DNA of 64,000 nt from Endomychus coccineus (lineage: Eukaryota > Arthropoda > Insecta > Coleoptera > Endomychidae): the NCBI GenBank assembly GCA_958510875.1, contig OY294067.1, positions 27,206,912 to 27,270,911 on the forward strand, in the 5' to 3' direction. Both the position numbers and the translations under genes were made by a program. Below the pieces are notes generated by a model, which made no database searches, had not been told where the DNA came from, and saw nothing but the letters and a program-made list of their open reading frames with translations. Shown piece by piece: positions 26,701 through 34,497 of the stretch (positions are counted from its first letter, which is position 1; each line of letters opens with the position of its first letter).

Positions 26701-29700
26701 AACTTGCGCAGCGAGTCTAGAACATTGAGGTTAGGACATACGGAAATGCAAGGCGAGCTCAGCTGTCGATCGGATTTAGTGGCCGGATACCAATTAGAAA
26801 ATGCGAAACTGCAACAAAAATGTGATGTGAGTAACTTTAATGACTTGAAAACATCTTTATAACTGTAAACTCTCCGGTCGGCATTTGCAAGTAAATAGTT
26901 TTTCTCGCTTTGATTAAAACGGATGAAAATCCGAAAAGTTAAAATAATAAACTTACCTCTGTTATTTATGTTGTTTAAACTGAAAAGTTGATTCTGTTTT
27001 TATCACATATTTAATTTACATGTTGAATATTTTTTTCTCTTGAGCTATCAAGTTATTTTTTTTTTCTAATTATATGGCTTTGGTCGTAACCTTTAGCCAA
27101 AGCTATCAAGTTATAGCCAAGAGATAACTAGTATTTTCAAATGGATCAATTGATTTGATTGATCAAATGATTGAAGATGGCAAACATTTGTTAAATAATC
27201 TTCAAATCTTCTTCAGAAAATTCTTTTTTATTCTGAAGTAAATAATTTTTCTAGCATAAATTTGGTTTTTCAGAAAGCGATCAGTAGAAACTAACTTATC
27301 AACTTGGGTTGATTTCTTAGACAGCGAGTTGATGTAATATACATGGATTTCTCGATGGCATTCGACAGGGTAAATCATGATCTGTTGCTGACTAAATTAG
27401 CTCAACTAGGATTTGACAGAATTGCTCTACATTTCTTTTCATCATATTCACAAGGGAAATTACATACAGTGAACTCTCTTGGTATGGATTCGTTTGCCTT
27501 CGAGACAGTTTCGGGTGAACCCCAAGGCTCAAACCTTGGGTCCCTCTTCTTTATATTATTCATCAACGATTTGCACCAAAGAATTGAATCCAGTAGACTG
27601 ACATATGCAGACGATTTTAAGGTCTTCAAGTCGGTATCGACTCTGTCGGAATGCTTACAACTACAGGAGGACCTAAATAGTATCTTTAACTGGTCGATAG
27701 ATAACCAATAGCCTCTCAACTTGGATGAATGTAACGTAATGACATATACCAGAAGTAAGAACAACATCTTTTTTACGTATCATATTGGTAATTCGAATTT
27801 TAAGAGAGTTACATGAATAAAGGATCTAGGTGTGGTTTTGACACACAGTTGAGATTTGGTGATCACATTCAGTTTCATTAAGCTTGTAGGGAGAGGGTTC
27901 AGAACATTTGTGACTTTCAGGCAGCTCTATTTTCCGTTGGTGCGATCCATTGTGGAGTATGTTTCTAACGTTTGGAATCCACATCCATTGCTTGACAGGC
28001 GATTGAGACGATTCAGAATTTGGCTATTAAATATATGTACTTCAAAAAGTATTGAAGATACCCTCCATTTGGTTTCTATTCAGCAATTCGTCAGGAATTC
28101 GACTTTATCAAGCTATGCTATAGACGAGAAACTGCTAGTATATATTTTCTGTATAAGCTGTGTGGTTTCTTAATAGATTCTACGCAGCTACTTTCAACGC
28201 TGAAATTTTATACTTTCAACAGCGGAATACGTCACAGACACAGTTACTTTTCTTGTCTCCTATGCGTAGCGATTCTGAGTTACTTTTCTTGACTCCTATG
28301 CGTAGCGATCCTCGTATTACTAGAATGTGTAAGATTTATAATAAGCACTGTTCAAATCTGGAGCGTGGATTGTTCAATGTGAGCATGCGACAGTTTCGAC
28401 AAGGTTTGTTTGAGTTGAGTAATGCAGTTCAACGGGAGGCGGTTCGGGTTGGTAGGAGTGATTTCTGATGGATGTGGTGTATGTGTTGGCGAGTGCTCTA
28501 GATAGTGACAGACAGATCTGGGTGGAATTGTGGGTACCGATGGCCGAGGAAGTGGTAGGGTAGTTGTGGACCAGCAGTAGGGTTGTAGATTAGTTTTAGT
28601 TCTGTTGTATTAATCAAATATTTGATTTTTCTTACTTTTTTTTTGTTTTTTCTTTAAACTATATGGTTTGTTTTCATTAATTATTGGACGGCTTTTATAT
28701 AATTCTACAACATGTAATTAGGTTATAAGTGATTGTAACCTGTTTGTTCTTGTGAAATAAATAAATAACTAAACTTCATTCAATAAATTAACAAAGAATA
28801 ATACTTAGAAAAAATTAATAGTGAAACAAATTAGAGTTCTAGTAATTTGATTAAATTGAAATTATTGGTTTAATTTTATGAAAGAAAAATTAAATTTTAA
28901 TCAAAAGTTCGAGTTAAACGAGTTCATTTGTAGATGAAAACAATAATTTTGGAAGAAGATCACAAATAGCTAAGTGATATCAGAAAGTTCACTCCGATAA
29001 AGCAGTAAGTGAGACATTTGACTTTATTTATTTTCACCCAGATCAAATAATTATTCCTTTATATCTCGAATTACTTAACTGGGAATAATAAATGATCATT
29101 AAATAATAATTTATTAACGTCCAAACGTTACAATACTACGCCCATTGTTTTACATTATATGAATGAAGTAGGTACGTTTATTACTGAAGATGTACATCAA
29201 TTTGTTGATTTGTTGCTGACTTTTAATGATGTTTTAATAGAAAGTATTGAAAACAAAATATTTGCATCACTACAGCTGCTAGAAAGATGATTTGTAGAGA
29301 ACAATCTAGATCAAAATATCGATAAAACTCAACTATTGAACTTTTGCTTCAAAAAAGAAAATGAGCAGAGTATCTCAGAATGGCACATAAAAATTAAAAT
29401 CAGTTGCCCATCTGAAGTTCCTAGGCTACTAGGCTACTTTCACAATGCAACCTTTGCATTTTTACTAAATCAAGCCTTTTTATAGAAATAGGTTCTCTTT
29501 CGTGGCGAATTTGGCTAAATGCTTGACTGAAAATTTTCCCGTCTCTTCAGATTGCTTACGATTCGACCGATTCTGTAAAACCTGCCATAATGGAAGTTTT
29601 CGATTAATTACACGTTGGAAGGATTGCATAACCTCTAAAGATCATTTCCTACATTACATACTTGTCGATTATTTGATGCTCGACTTTAATGTATACTTAT

Positions 29701-32700
29701 GGGAGAGTAGTGACGATATAGATGTTCCTGATTCTATTAATTTTCGTATCAATTTACTTCTCAGCTTAGGATAATGGTAATTTTCTTCTAGATGTTGTAT
29801 GAAATGAATGCCACCTTAGATTCAGACAGAAGAGCTCTAATGGAGCACGTTTCACAATTACTTACTCAATATCATTCTTTGTTAACACATTCGTTAGAAG
29901 ACAAAGAACATTATCATTTGGAAGAGAAAATGTTTACTGATAAAGTGAATAATTTGTGCCGTCAAAAGGAAAAATTAGAGGAGAAAATTATGGAGCACTA
30001 CAAACGCCTTGACAATGCAACTTCAAAACAAAAGTGAGTAGTTTGATCTATTCAATCTGATTTCATTGTAATATCATGTTCATAATAGGGGTGCGCCGAA
30101 TCATCGATTCGGCTTCGGTATTCGGCCGCTTCGGTCTACTTTTCTAATATTCGGTTCAGGCCAAAGCTTCTCCGATTCGGCCGAAGCGGCGAAAATTTCT
30201 TGTTCAGACTTGTTTCGTACATTGCAGACCGGTCTATGCTCTCATTTCAATTCTACTGCTGTTAGCACGCAGTAGCTCAAATCTTAAAATAATGTCAAAA
30301 AAAACTAGTGATATTTGGAAATACACATATATTTACTATGTGCGGATAATAAATTCGCAAAGTGTAATAATTGTAATCGTGAGATATCCAGAGGTGGTGT
30401 TGGTAAAAATGCTAGTACAACATCAATGATGAACCACTTAAAAAGAAAACACGCAGAAGAATACAAAAAGTTCAAAAATGAACTTCCAAGGAAACAATTG
30501 AAACAGCCAACAATTGGAGAAGCTCTACAGTCATGTTCAAAATGGGGCATTGAGGACCAGCGTGCAAGATCCATTCATTATGCTATAGGCGAAATTATAG
30601 CTCTGGATAATTTACCATATTCTATTGTCACAAATACAGGATTTCAAAGGTTAGTGTCTCAACTTGCTCCTCACTATACGATACCGGGAAGAATATATTT
30701 CACCGAGATGATTGTTCCCGATATTTATGACCGTTTAGTGACAGTGATAAAGAGCATGTTAAGAAGTGCACCCCATGTATCTTTAACGTCTGATTTGTGG
30801 ACATGTCAACATACAATCCAGAGTTTTATTAGTTTTACGAGTCATTGGTTTGATCAGGACTTCAAGTACAATCATGTGGTGTTGAACTGTAAACATTTTC
30901 CGGGAAGTCATACTGGAGAATTAATAAAAAATGCATTCTTTGAAATGTTGAATATGTGGGACATGAATTTGAATATTTCCAAGGTGCATTTAATGGTACC
31001 AGACAATGGCGCTAATATAGTAAAGGGTTGCAGAGAGGCAGGAATACCTAGCGTATCGTGTTTTATCCACACCCTTCAACTGGTAATAACCCCAATCTAT
31101 AGACAGTCAAAGATCTGTTGTGGATTTGATTGCAACTTGCAAAAAAATTGTGGGACATTTTAACCATTCTTCTTCGGCATGTTCTAAGTTAAAAGAAATC
31201 CAGGCAGAGTTAGGGGTGGCTCAAAATAAATTAATTCAAGATGTGCCAACGAGGTGGAACTCCACATTTTTAATGATTCAACGAATTCATGAACAGAAAA
31301 GACCTTTAACTATCTATGGAGCAGATAATAATCTGGATAATTTAACAACAAATCAATGGATGTTACTAGAATCACTGATAAATTTATTACAACCCTTCGA
31401 AGAAATTACAAAGAGAATGAGCTCCAATGAAGCGTTCATATCTGAAGTATTACCCACGATTGTGACTTTAAAAAAATTCCTAATAGAAGACCAGAACACG
31501 GCGTTTTATGGTGTTGGAACGATGAAAGACATTGTATCTGATCAGATTTCAAAAAGGTTCGATGCTTTATTTAAAAATAAATATTATGTCATTTCAACTG
31601 TATTGGATCCGAGATATAAATTAGCATTTTTTCAAAAAAAAACCAGAATTATTTTGAACAGTGTGTAATTCAAGAGCATATTTGTGATTCAGTACCATCT
31701 CCTCAAACAACTCAAACAAGTCACTCAGACTCAGAAGATGATGCACCATTATCATCTTTAGTTAACAAGATAAACAATTCGGTGACTATCGTTGAAGAAG
31801 AAAAATCAAAAAGTAAATGATGGCAATGTTTTGACGAAATTGCAGCTACTGCGAGAACAACTACTAAGACTACGGAAAAAGAACACAAAAAACATATTAA
31901 AGAAGAACTTGAAATGTATTTGAACTTACCTTTAATGAATAGAACTGAATCCAAGCAACTGGTGGAAGGCAAAAAAAGAAGCATTTCCAATTTTAAGCGA
32001 GATGTGTTCGAAATTTCTTTCAGCTCCTGCTTCTAGCGTTTATAGCGAAAGGTCTTTCTCAGAAGCAGGAAATATTTACGATGAAACTAGAAGCAGCCTT
32101 CTTCCAGTAAATGCAGAAATGTTATTATTCATTCATCATAATTTACCTTTAGTGAATTTTCAGTATCAAAAATAGGATTTTTTTGTTTCTTGTTCTTATG
32201 TATCAATGCATAAATATGCCATTTTTATAAAATGTTGCTAGAATAACATATGTTTTTTTTATTATGATAACTTTGTTTTGTTTGTGTTTCTTGTTCTTAT
32301 GTACCATAATGCATAAATATTTTATTTTTATAAAATGTTGTTATGAATAACAGTTATGCTTTTTAATTATGAGAATTTTGTTTTGTTTGTTGTTGGGAAT
32401 ATAATAATAACAAATAAAATAATTAGTCATGCAATAGCGTTTTATTTTCTCTTTGTCTTCCTAAAATATGGGAAGTATAACAATGTAACTGCGATTGGGC
32501 CGAAGCTTCGGCCGAACCACTGTGAAGTTCAGATCGATTCGGTATTCGGCCGAATCGAAAAAAAGTCGCTTCGGCGCACCCCTAGTCCATAATAATAGTA
32601 TATTAAACTAGTTTCAGTAGGCATGGTTTTAGCCCAAAGAACGCGTGCGTATAAATGCCTATTAAAACGAGTTATTTATTCTTTTTTCTTTTAAGCGTTC

Positions 32701-34497
32701 ACAAAATGCATTTTTAATAAAAAAATGAAAGTTTTAATCCAAATTACATTTATCCATTTTGAAACTTTATTAATTTGACAGATGTTCAATTTCGTTGTGC
32801 TTCTTATGAAATTAATGTTGACCACACTTTTTAATAAAATGTAGATTTCGAAGGCTATTCCTCTCAAATTGAGGAAAATAGTTAAAAACTTTTGGTTATG
32901 ATAATTCTAATGACTCAATACCAACTTCTAAAAACTAAAATGTACTAAAATTCGCTTATTGTTATTCGTCAGAAACTTTGCGGGATAAAAAAGATTATTT
33001 ATCAATTCTAACAAAATTAAATGTAATATGATCATATACAAACATGTTTCAGAATCTGAAGCGTAAATTGGAAATTTGCCTTGTTGTCACGGAAATTAAT
33101 AGTTAAATTAATATTGAATCACTTTTGAATTCTTCACCAATATATTTGAAGCGTTGAACAAAAGAAACATTGATGGAGTTTGTATAGATAAATGATGCTT
33201 TCCAAGTAAAATATCCATTGATTATTTGGTTGAATATTTAAAAACAAATTAATAAATGAGAATTTTTATCCAGAAAACTATTATTCATTTCAAGCATTTT
33301 ATATAAAATTTTTCCATTTTAAGGAGAGGTTTTGCAACTCTGGTTAGGAGAGTTCGGAAAGCTGGTTCCGATATAATGAATAAAGTTCCTAGAAGTGTAA
33401 GTATAAAATATTCATATCAAAAATTAGTAAGGAAACTTTAAATTTATTTCTATATATTACTACCTTGTACTTCACAGAATCGACGTTCGTGGCAAGAAGA
33501 ATCTTCTTCCAAACAAGTGCCGCCTCAAGTAACTTTAGGGGGTTCTGGAGAATCGAACGGATCTAACGGAAACGATTCGGATAATAGTGTGGAGGAATCC
33601 ACTGTATGTAGTGAACCATTTAGGAGAGCTACTAGTGGCAGTCTTCACGGTCACAGACCTAGAGATGAAGTAGCATTGAGAAGATCGCATAGAGATATGG
33701 CTGCTCATAGAAATAGTATAGCAAGTAAGTGCATTGTTAGAAATTTTGAGGTGAAGTAGAAATCTAATACAGAAAAACGAATCGCGAGGAAAAAGTACTT
33801 GTTTTAATATAAGGGCATCATGTGTAAGAAAAAAATGAGTAAAAATCCAATTAAAAAAAAAATTGTTGGCACAAAAATCACTTTTGTTTGTCTTTGGTAG
33901 ATTAAATGAGACCTGAATGTTGATTTTGTTCATGGGGCATTTTTTTTTGGATAAAACCAGCCATTATGTGATAAAAATACATTCTAAATTTAAATAAAAT
34001 AACTGATTAGTGAAAATCGAACTTTTAATAGTTATTTTATTTAATTTTAATAGATAGATTTTTCGCTAGGTGGCAAAATTTGTAAAGTAGCGCTGTATCT
34101 AGCGACGAAATTACTTTTGTCCCTGATGATGTTATTGATGATTGGATTGGTAAGTGGTGCTAAGTAATGATTAATTCCAGGTGAACACTTATACGTGAGA
34201 GATACCAGCAGCGCCTTAAGCTTAGGTTCGGTGGGTTCGAGAAGGACAGTTTATATAGCCGAAGACGAACCCGCTCTAGCACCAACAGCAACACCAATTG
34301 CACAATCCACGCCCAGTAGTCAAAACAATCCCCCCTTGTTAGTTTATAATAGAATATCTACAGTAATAGGTGATCCGTTACGCACTTTGGGTAACCAAAC
34401 AAATTTACCTGAAGAACCTATGAAAGATACCTGTGAAAAGAAGAAGCCAGAAAATTCCAAAGAAACTGCTGTTTGGTATGAATACGGTTGTGTTTAA
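5539..34497 (+). CDS. Girdin: Girdin/Daple (CCDC88) family protein, 3' part of gene, 12 exons
   Basis: Joined exons: 5539-5748, 11577-11830, 12163-12244, 16220-16525, 16582-17331, 20562-21185, 26279-26566, 26626-26826, 29792-30033, 33324-33396, 33478-33724, 34181-34497. All junctions are GT/AG and in phase, giving 1,197 residues. Seen: the C-terminal half of a Hook (CH-like) domain, then about 850 residues of heptad-rich coiled coil, a basic Ser-rich tail, and a C-terminus of YGCV. Known for the family: CCDC88 proteins link membranes, actin and microtubules; fly Girdin supports cadherin-actin attachment; Daple's terminal Gly-Cys-Val binds the Dishevelled PDZ domain. The start codon and first Hook exons lie upstream of the window. 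Exon sequence is clean, so the gene looks functional despite introns packed with transposons. Small exons I missed are possible in the 5-kb introns. Confidence 0.92.
5749..6960. other. Girdin intron, no recognised element
   Basis: AT-rich. Only short meaningless frames on both strands; no TIR or tandem repeat seen before the mariner remnant. Confidence 0.5.
6975..7011 (+). mobile_element. Mariner copy 1, left piece, split off by a later insertion
   Basis: gacatctttaactagaacg here, followed by the sequence that resumes at 10239 (tgactgattgtcattcag), aligns with the 5' region of mariner copy 2 read on the minus strand (accatttttaactggaacg, then gtcattttgttctg). The 7012-10230 transposon therefore landed inside the 5' non-coding part of this mariner. 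Confidence 0.6.
7004..7011 (+). repeat. Left 8-bp target-site duplication ACATTTTC
   Basis: Identical to 10231-10238 on the other side of the element. Confidence 0.85.
7012..7028 (+). repeat. Left terminal inverted repeat
   Basis: CGAGGGGCAAACCGCAG, the exact reverse complement of 10214-10230. Confidence 0.9.
7046..7204 (+). repeat. Left subterminal ACTTCC array
   Basis: About sixteen degenerate 10-bp units of the form aacttccact. The array is preceded at 7037-7056 by TTGTACACCAAACTTCCACT, which recurs in the same orientation next to the right TIR (10196-10215). Such subterminal repeats usually bind the element's transposase. Confidence 0.8.
7426..9863 (-). pseudogene. Transposase of the 7.0-10.2 kb element, decayed
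   Basis: Coding sense is spread over several minus-strand frames. From N to C: 9863-9560 has YGYVIMAQPL, NKFTSKDVVDRRKYMKKEAQ and FSADGDNWLL, an RNase-H-like core with an ADGD aspartate. Next, 9562-9284 has QDMVHISTKLRTRLL, LPIGKHIASASHL and EDKMNFRAAEKM. Then 9220-8621 has IWFAVFILRVYRKWI, INAHNLI-like text and SSQVCEKIFRAIRSMTSTYS. After that comes GDWCLFN-like text (8340-7994). A C-terminal module follows an acidic linker, with FLKENLGIFYWPKRDDI and FYDPVNMVG at 7426-7629. Frame changes and stops, including a TGA where a Trp is expected near 7650, show it is inactive. The overall order is preserved, so the ancestral protein could be recognised by profile search. Confidence 0.7.
10134..10213 (+). 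repeat. Right subterminal ACTTCC array
   Basis: About seven degenerate units (ctaacttccactaacttcct and similar) in the same strand orientation as the left array. Confidence 0.8.
10214..10230 (-). repeat. Right terminal inverted repeat
   Basis: CTGCGGTTTGCCCCTCG, the perfect complement of 7012-7028, followed by TSD ACATTTTC at 10231-10238. Confidence 0.9.
10239..11163 (+). pseudogene. Mariner transposase copy 1, degenerate
   Basis: Pieces of a DD34D mariner transposase appear in order on the + strand: start region near 10308 (atggaaaaaactgg), VDETCLHHNTPE near 10587, VFWDAHGIVHIDYLE near 10718, LFHQDNGAQ near 10860, YSPDLLPCDFYLFPNLKKWL near 10951, then YFEGLPKSY-like text. Several frameshifts and an internal deletion in the N-terminal half make it inactive. 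It loses similarity to copy 2 at about 11163, so the 3' TIR is missing. Its 5' end was split by the 7012-10230 element. Confidence 0.85.
11164..11576. other. Girdin intron tail
   Basis: No element recognised; ends in the acceptor cgatcacag. Confidence 0.5.
11577..11830 (+). CDS. Girdin: Girdin exon: Hook-to-coiled-coil junction
   Basis: Begins VTDDQNIVLTLDW and continues with RLYSHVRTLTCERDKLLQQW, the typical end of the Hook domain and start of the coiled coil in CCDC88 proteins. It ends in phase 2 (CT) at gtaagt and completes a Leu codon with the next exon. Confidence 0.92.
12163..12244 (+). CDS. Girdin: Girdin exon: coiled coil
   Basis: An 82-nt exon between ttttcag and gtaagt. Reads EEKTELLTECREELEHANSL then LGKLKSE, a clean heptad pattern continuing the RKQRQEL of the previous exon. 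Confidence 0.9.
12245..12847. other. Girdin intron segment without recognised features
   Basis: AT-rich; no coding or repeat signal that I could support. Confidence 0.45.
12848..13822 (-). mobile_element. Mariner copy 2
   Basis: A second mariner of the same family, minus strand. Recognisable parts: HTH region with ITQTIASLVKHYGDSAPSI (13475-13681), VFWDARGIVHIDYLEKR (13079-13342), DPPYSPDLASCDFYLFLNF and KKWLGGKRFGSNDEV (12967-13152). The end at 12848 (gagggcaaggggaaaagttc) follows TA. The other end near 13822 reads, on the minus strand, ccagaaggtgaaaagttgtg, giving an imperfect TIR. There is a deletion between the HTH and the catalytic domain, and frameshifts, so it is inactive. Confidence 0.85.
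14051..15853. repeat. 90-bp satellite, about 20 tandem copies
   Basis: A head-to-tail array with a 90-bp period; the marker tttccacata occurs at 14101, 14191, 14281 and so on to 15811. Copies are nearly identical, differing mainly at gacaaa/gaaaaa, ctatgaaac/ctatggaac, tgcag/tgcat and gaagtt/gaactt. In the first six units tgcag and tgcat alternate, suggesting an older 180-bp dimer; later units are mostly of the tgcag type. It lies inside the Girdin intron. No open frame or spacers. Confidence 0.95.
15854..16219. other. Girdin intron between satellite and exon
   Basis: AT-rich, no recognised feature; ends in the acceptor aaaatttag. Confidence 0.5.
16220..16525 (+). CDS. Girdin: Girdin exon: coiled coil
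   Basis: A 102-codon phase-0 exon from NGDLLTEARKAKAYRDEVDA to NEVVL. It includes RADRLEVEAQRYRERL and AEFYKVRVDELREDNRVLLE, among the best-conserved coiled-coil motifs of Hook/CCDC88 proteins. Donor gtaagt. Confidence 0.95.
16582..17331 (+). CDS. Girdin: Girdin exon: long coiled coil
   Basis: A 250-codon phase-0 exon with uninterrupted heptads (ERDAAKVKIQELIDENIQLQ onward). A short Asp/Ser/Asn-rich break (near 16680-16745) probably forms a hinge. GC content and codon use are higher than in the introns, as expected for a constrained exon. Donor gtaaga. Confidence 0.95.
17473..17760. mobile_element. Solo end of a TA..CAGGGTGTT element
   Basis: Starts TACAGGGTGTTTCAAAAAAA, the same terminus type as the element at 18226, and repeats tacagggtgttg at 17580. 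No opposite end or coding sequence, so it is a terminal fragment or a short MITE of a related family. Confidence 0.4.
18226..19568. mobile_element. Tc1/mariner-like foldback element with ~480-bp inverted arms
   Basis: The left arm (about 18226-18735) is the inverted counterpart, with indels, of the right arm (about 19105-19568). Both ends begin CAGGRTGTTYCAGTTTTTTC and are flanked by TA. The two arms leave a loop of only about 370 bp, which is almost exactly the transposase remnant at 18738-19097. Confidence 0.8.
18738..19097 (+). pseudogene. Truncated IS630/Tc1-type transposase
   Basis: About 120 residues open frame: NVWLDIHKNNIFGPYVLPDI, FFEFLETTHEDMWEE, then NAWIQLEDCRTHFGRQVREW and LNRK-stop. 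This is the middle of a DDE transposase common in insects, where the motif is usually WIQLDG. The HTH domain and the third acidic residue are missing. The fragment forms the loop of the foldback element and ends where the right arm begins. Confidence 0.7.
19571..20119. other. Girdin intron, no recognised element
   Basis: No gene. Contains an (AT)n-flanked insert from about 20043 that leads into a hammerhead-like motif. Confidence 0.45.
20120..20161 (-). ncRNA. Hammerhead-ribozyme-like motif (variant with minimal stem III)
   Basis: Minus strand: stem I UCAC, core CUGAAGA, one U, stem II GGCAA..UUGCC, core GAAAC, GUC cleavage triplet, then GUGA closing stem I. All core elements are in order, but stem III is only AC/GU without a loop, so cleavage may need dimer formation or may be lost. 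The flanks are (AT)n repeats. Confidence 0.5.
20562..21185 (+). CDS. Girdin: Girdin exon: coiled coil with Cys-containing break
   Basis: A 208-codon phase-0 exon (SKDVTLDENLVRTTKLERDI onward) between ttctag and gtaagt. Two coiled-coil blocks are separated by a segment with ICKTCLEINQEAEEL. The second block is Gln/Leu-rich. Confidence 0.93.
21365..21600. repeat. Diverged copy of the hammerhead-bearing Penelope-type terminal repeat
   Basis: Direct, diverged copy of the left palindrome arm (shared ..aatagggcacac.., cgtctttacgtacgtttcgg, cgtcgccgaaacgaacag). It carries the hammerhead motif at 21409-21452. Confidence 0.7.
21409..21452 (-). ncRNA. Hammerhead ribozyme motif, core mutated
   Basis: Minus strand: CGUCUU / CUGAUUA / U GGUC-GUGA-GACC / GAAAC-GUAC-GUA / AAGACG. 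Stem I is a perfect 6 bp, but the core reads CUGAUUA instead of CUGAUGA; loss of the invariant G should kill cleavage. Confidence 0.65.
21601..22084. repeat. Left arm of a 484-bp inverted repeat
   Basis: Reverse complement of 22260-22743. Every pair I checked satisfies position sum 44344, so the arms have no net indel and appear identical or nearly so. The loop is 175 bp (22085-22259). Confidence 0.9.
21660..21703 (-). ncRNA. Type I hammerhead ribozyme motif
   Basis: Minus strand: stem I GUCUU (5 bp with AAGAC), core CUGAUGA, one extra U, stem II GGUC-GUGA-GACC, core GAAA, short stem III C-GUAC-G, cleavage triplet GUA, then AAGACG. The layout and tiny stem III match the type I hammerheads known from Penelope-like retroelement terminal repeats. 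The unpaired U after the core is the one deviation. Confidence 0.75.
22260..22743. repeat. Right arm of the 484-bp inverted repeat
   Basis: Exact mirror of 21601-22084. The loop between the arms (22085-22259) recurs as a diverged copy at about 25770-25890 (tctggagatgattcaca-type sequence in both). Confidence 0.9.
22641..22684 (+). ncRNA. Type I hammerhead ribozyme motif, mirror copy
   Basis: Plus-strand mirror of 21660-21703: agtctt-ctgatga-t-ggtcgtgagacc, gaaacgtacgta, aagacg. Predicted cleavage after the GUA at 22676-22678. Confidence 0.75.
22918..23149. repeat. Hairpin MITE-like repeat
   Basis: Left arm 22918-22983 (tttatgaggtaatagaaaaa..) is inverted at 23083-23149. A third, single-arm copy lies at 25205-25270. 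No coding content. Confidence 0.7.
23150..23182 (-). ncRNA. Truncated hammerhead motif
   Basis: Minus strand CGUCUU-CUGAUGA-U-GGUC-GUGA-GACC-GAAACG, then the sequence joins the hairpin repeat. The cleavage site and the 3' strand of stem I are lost, so it cannot self-cleave. The terminal repeat continues to about 23420. Confidence 0.6.
23421..25204. other. Girdin intron, unclassified repeat-like DNA
   Basis: No open frame of substance. A two-copy repeat of about 70 bp sits at roughly 23765-23920 (gctcgatctcaacatata in one copy). Nothing else recognised. Confidence 0.4.
25205..26000. repeat. Rearranged copies of the 21.6-23.1 kb repeats
   Basis: 25205-25320 matches one arm of the hairpin repeat; 25770-25890 matches the palindrome loop; 25945-25980 (tagtactatacttatggcca) matches 22995-23015. 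The order differs, so these are scrambled fragments of one larger family. Confidence 0.6.
26279..26566 (+). CDS. Girdin: Girdin exon: coiled coil
   Basis: A 96-codon phase-0 exon from LSKKNQLHISQHDTLLLDQV to RAEHSKLK. Between gttgtcag and gtaaat. Continuous heptads with TLRTLHEQLSLEYEVLKQEQ. Confidence 0.93.
26626..26826 (+). CDS. Girdin: Girdin exon: coiled coil
   Basis: A 67-codon phase-0 exon (DDFRNLFTASERLKLEYRSV to LQQKCD), only 59 bp after the previous exon. The short intron ends in tttttacag. Donor gtgagt. Confidence 0.93.
26827..27265. other. Girdin intron, no recognised feature
   Basis: AT-rich with a few short direct and inverted words (agctatcaagttat twice). No gene. Confidence 0.45.
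27266..28768 (+). pseudogene. Non-LTR retrotransposon (Jockey/CR1-like) 3' fragment
   Basis: Reverse-transcriptase motifs in order: RKRSVETNLSTWVDFLDSEL, MDFSMAFDRVNHDLLLTKL, GEPQGSNLGSLFFILFINDL, and TYADDFKVF (the catalytic YADD). Then come CNVMTYTRSKNN, the C-terminal LVRSIVEYVSNVWNPHPLLD, and a 3' tail gaaataaataaataa at 28753-28767. It is 5'-truncated and has stops and frameshifts, so it is dead. It lies in the same orientation as the host gene. Confidence 0.88.
28769..29791. other. Girdin intron; one unrecognised open frame
   Basis: Mostly AT-rich. An open frame at 29502-29774 (+, 90 residues, containing FDRFCKTCHNGSFRLITRWK) has somewhat protein-like composition but no family I recognise. 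It abuts the next exon without a splice link. Confidence 0.35.
29792..30033 (+). CDS. Girdin: Girdin exon: end of coiled coil
   Basis: MLYEMNATLDSDRRALMEHV, LLTQYHSLLTHSLEDKEHYH and NLCRQKEKLEEKIMEHYKRL form the last coiled-coil block, very typical of CCDC88 proteins. It ends in phase 2 (AA) before gtgagt and completes a Lys codon with the next exon. Confidence 0.95.
30078..32592 (+). mobile_element. hAT transposon with 8-bp TSD
   Basis: Element 30086-32584. The 15-bp TIR TAGGGGTGCGCCGAA occurs at 30086-30100 and inverted at 32570-32584. It is flanked by gttcataa (30078-30085) and gtccataa (32585-32592), an 8-bp TSD with one mismatch. Both ends are rich in TTCGGCCGAA-type palindromes, likely transposase-binding sites. 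Confidence 0.92.
30293..32176 (+). pseudogene. ZBED-type hAT transposase with frameshifts
   Basis: A BED zinc finger (CNNCNREISRGG .. MMNHLKRKHAEEY, 30360-30470) is followed by the hAT catalytic core: SLTSDLWTCQ (first Asp), HFPGSHTGELI, VPDNGANIVKGC (second Asp), SCFIHTLQLV, DVPTRWNSTF. The C-terminal dimerisation region ASSVYSERSFSEAGNIYDE and LLFIHHNLPLVNF (32030-32170) completes it. Frames change near 30310, 31120-31160 and 31650, with an in-frame stop at 31818, so it is inactive although all domains are still present. Confidence 0.88.
32770..32970. repeat. Dispersed ~200-bp repeat, copy 1
   Basis: Matches 60490-60700 (shared ..caaattgaggaaaatagttg-like text and ataccaacttctaaaa / atactaacttctaaaa). 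Non-coding. Confidence 0.6.
33324..33396 (+). CDS. Girdin: Girdin exon: basic linker
   Basis: A 73-nt exon after ttttaag. Reads (K)RGFATLVRRVRKAGSDIMNK then VPRS, a basic amphipathic stretch just after the coiled coil. The same position in CCDC88 proteins carries membrane and partner-binding residues. Donor gtaagt. Confidence 0.88.
33478..33724 (+). CDS. Girdin: Girdin exon: Ser/Gly/Asn-rich tail
   Basis: Low-complexity tail (NRRSWQEESSSKQVPPQVTL, then Gly/Ser/Asn-rich, then REEVALRRSHRD-like basic text), predicted disordered. Phase 1 end (A) before gtaagt joins AGT with the next exon. Confidence 0.88.
34181..34497 (+). CDS. Girdin: Girdin last exon, PDZ-binding C-terminus
   Basis: Starts (S)EHLYVRDTSSALSLGSVGS. 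It ends KETAVWYEYGCV before TAA at 34495-34497. The final Gly-Cys-Val is the class of PDZ ligand known from Daple, which binds Dishevelled; that this insect protein binds Dishevelled is inference. The acceptor is ttaattccag. Confidence 0.93.

Noticed and set aside
29502..29774. 90-residue open frame as an extra gene or Girdin exon
   Set aside because: No splice acceptor at its start, no heptads, no family recognised; left as unclassified.
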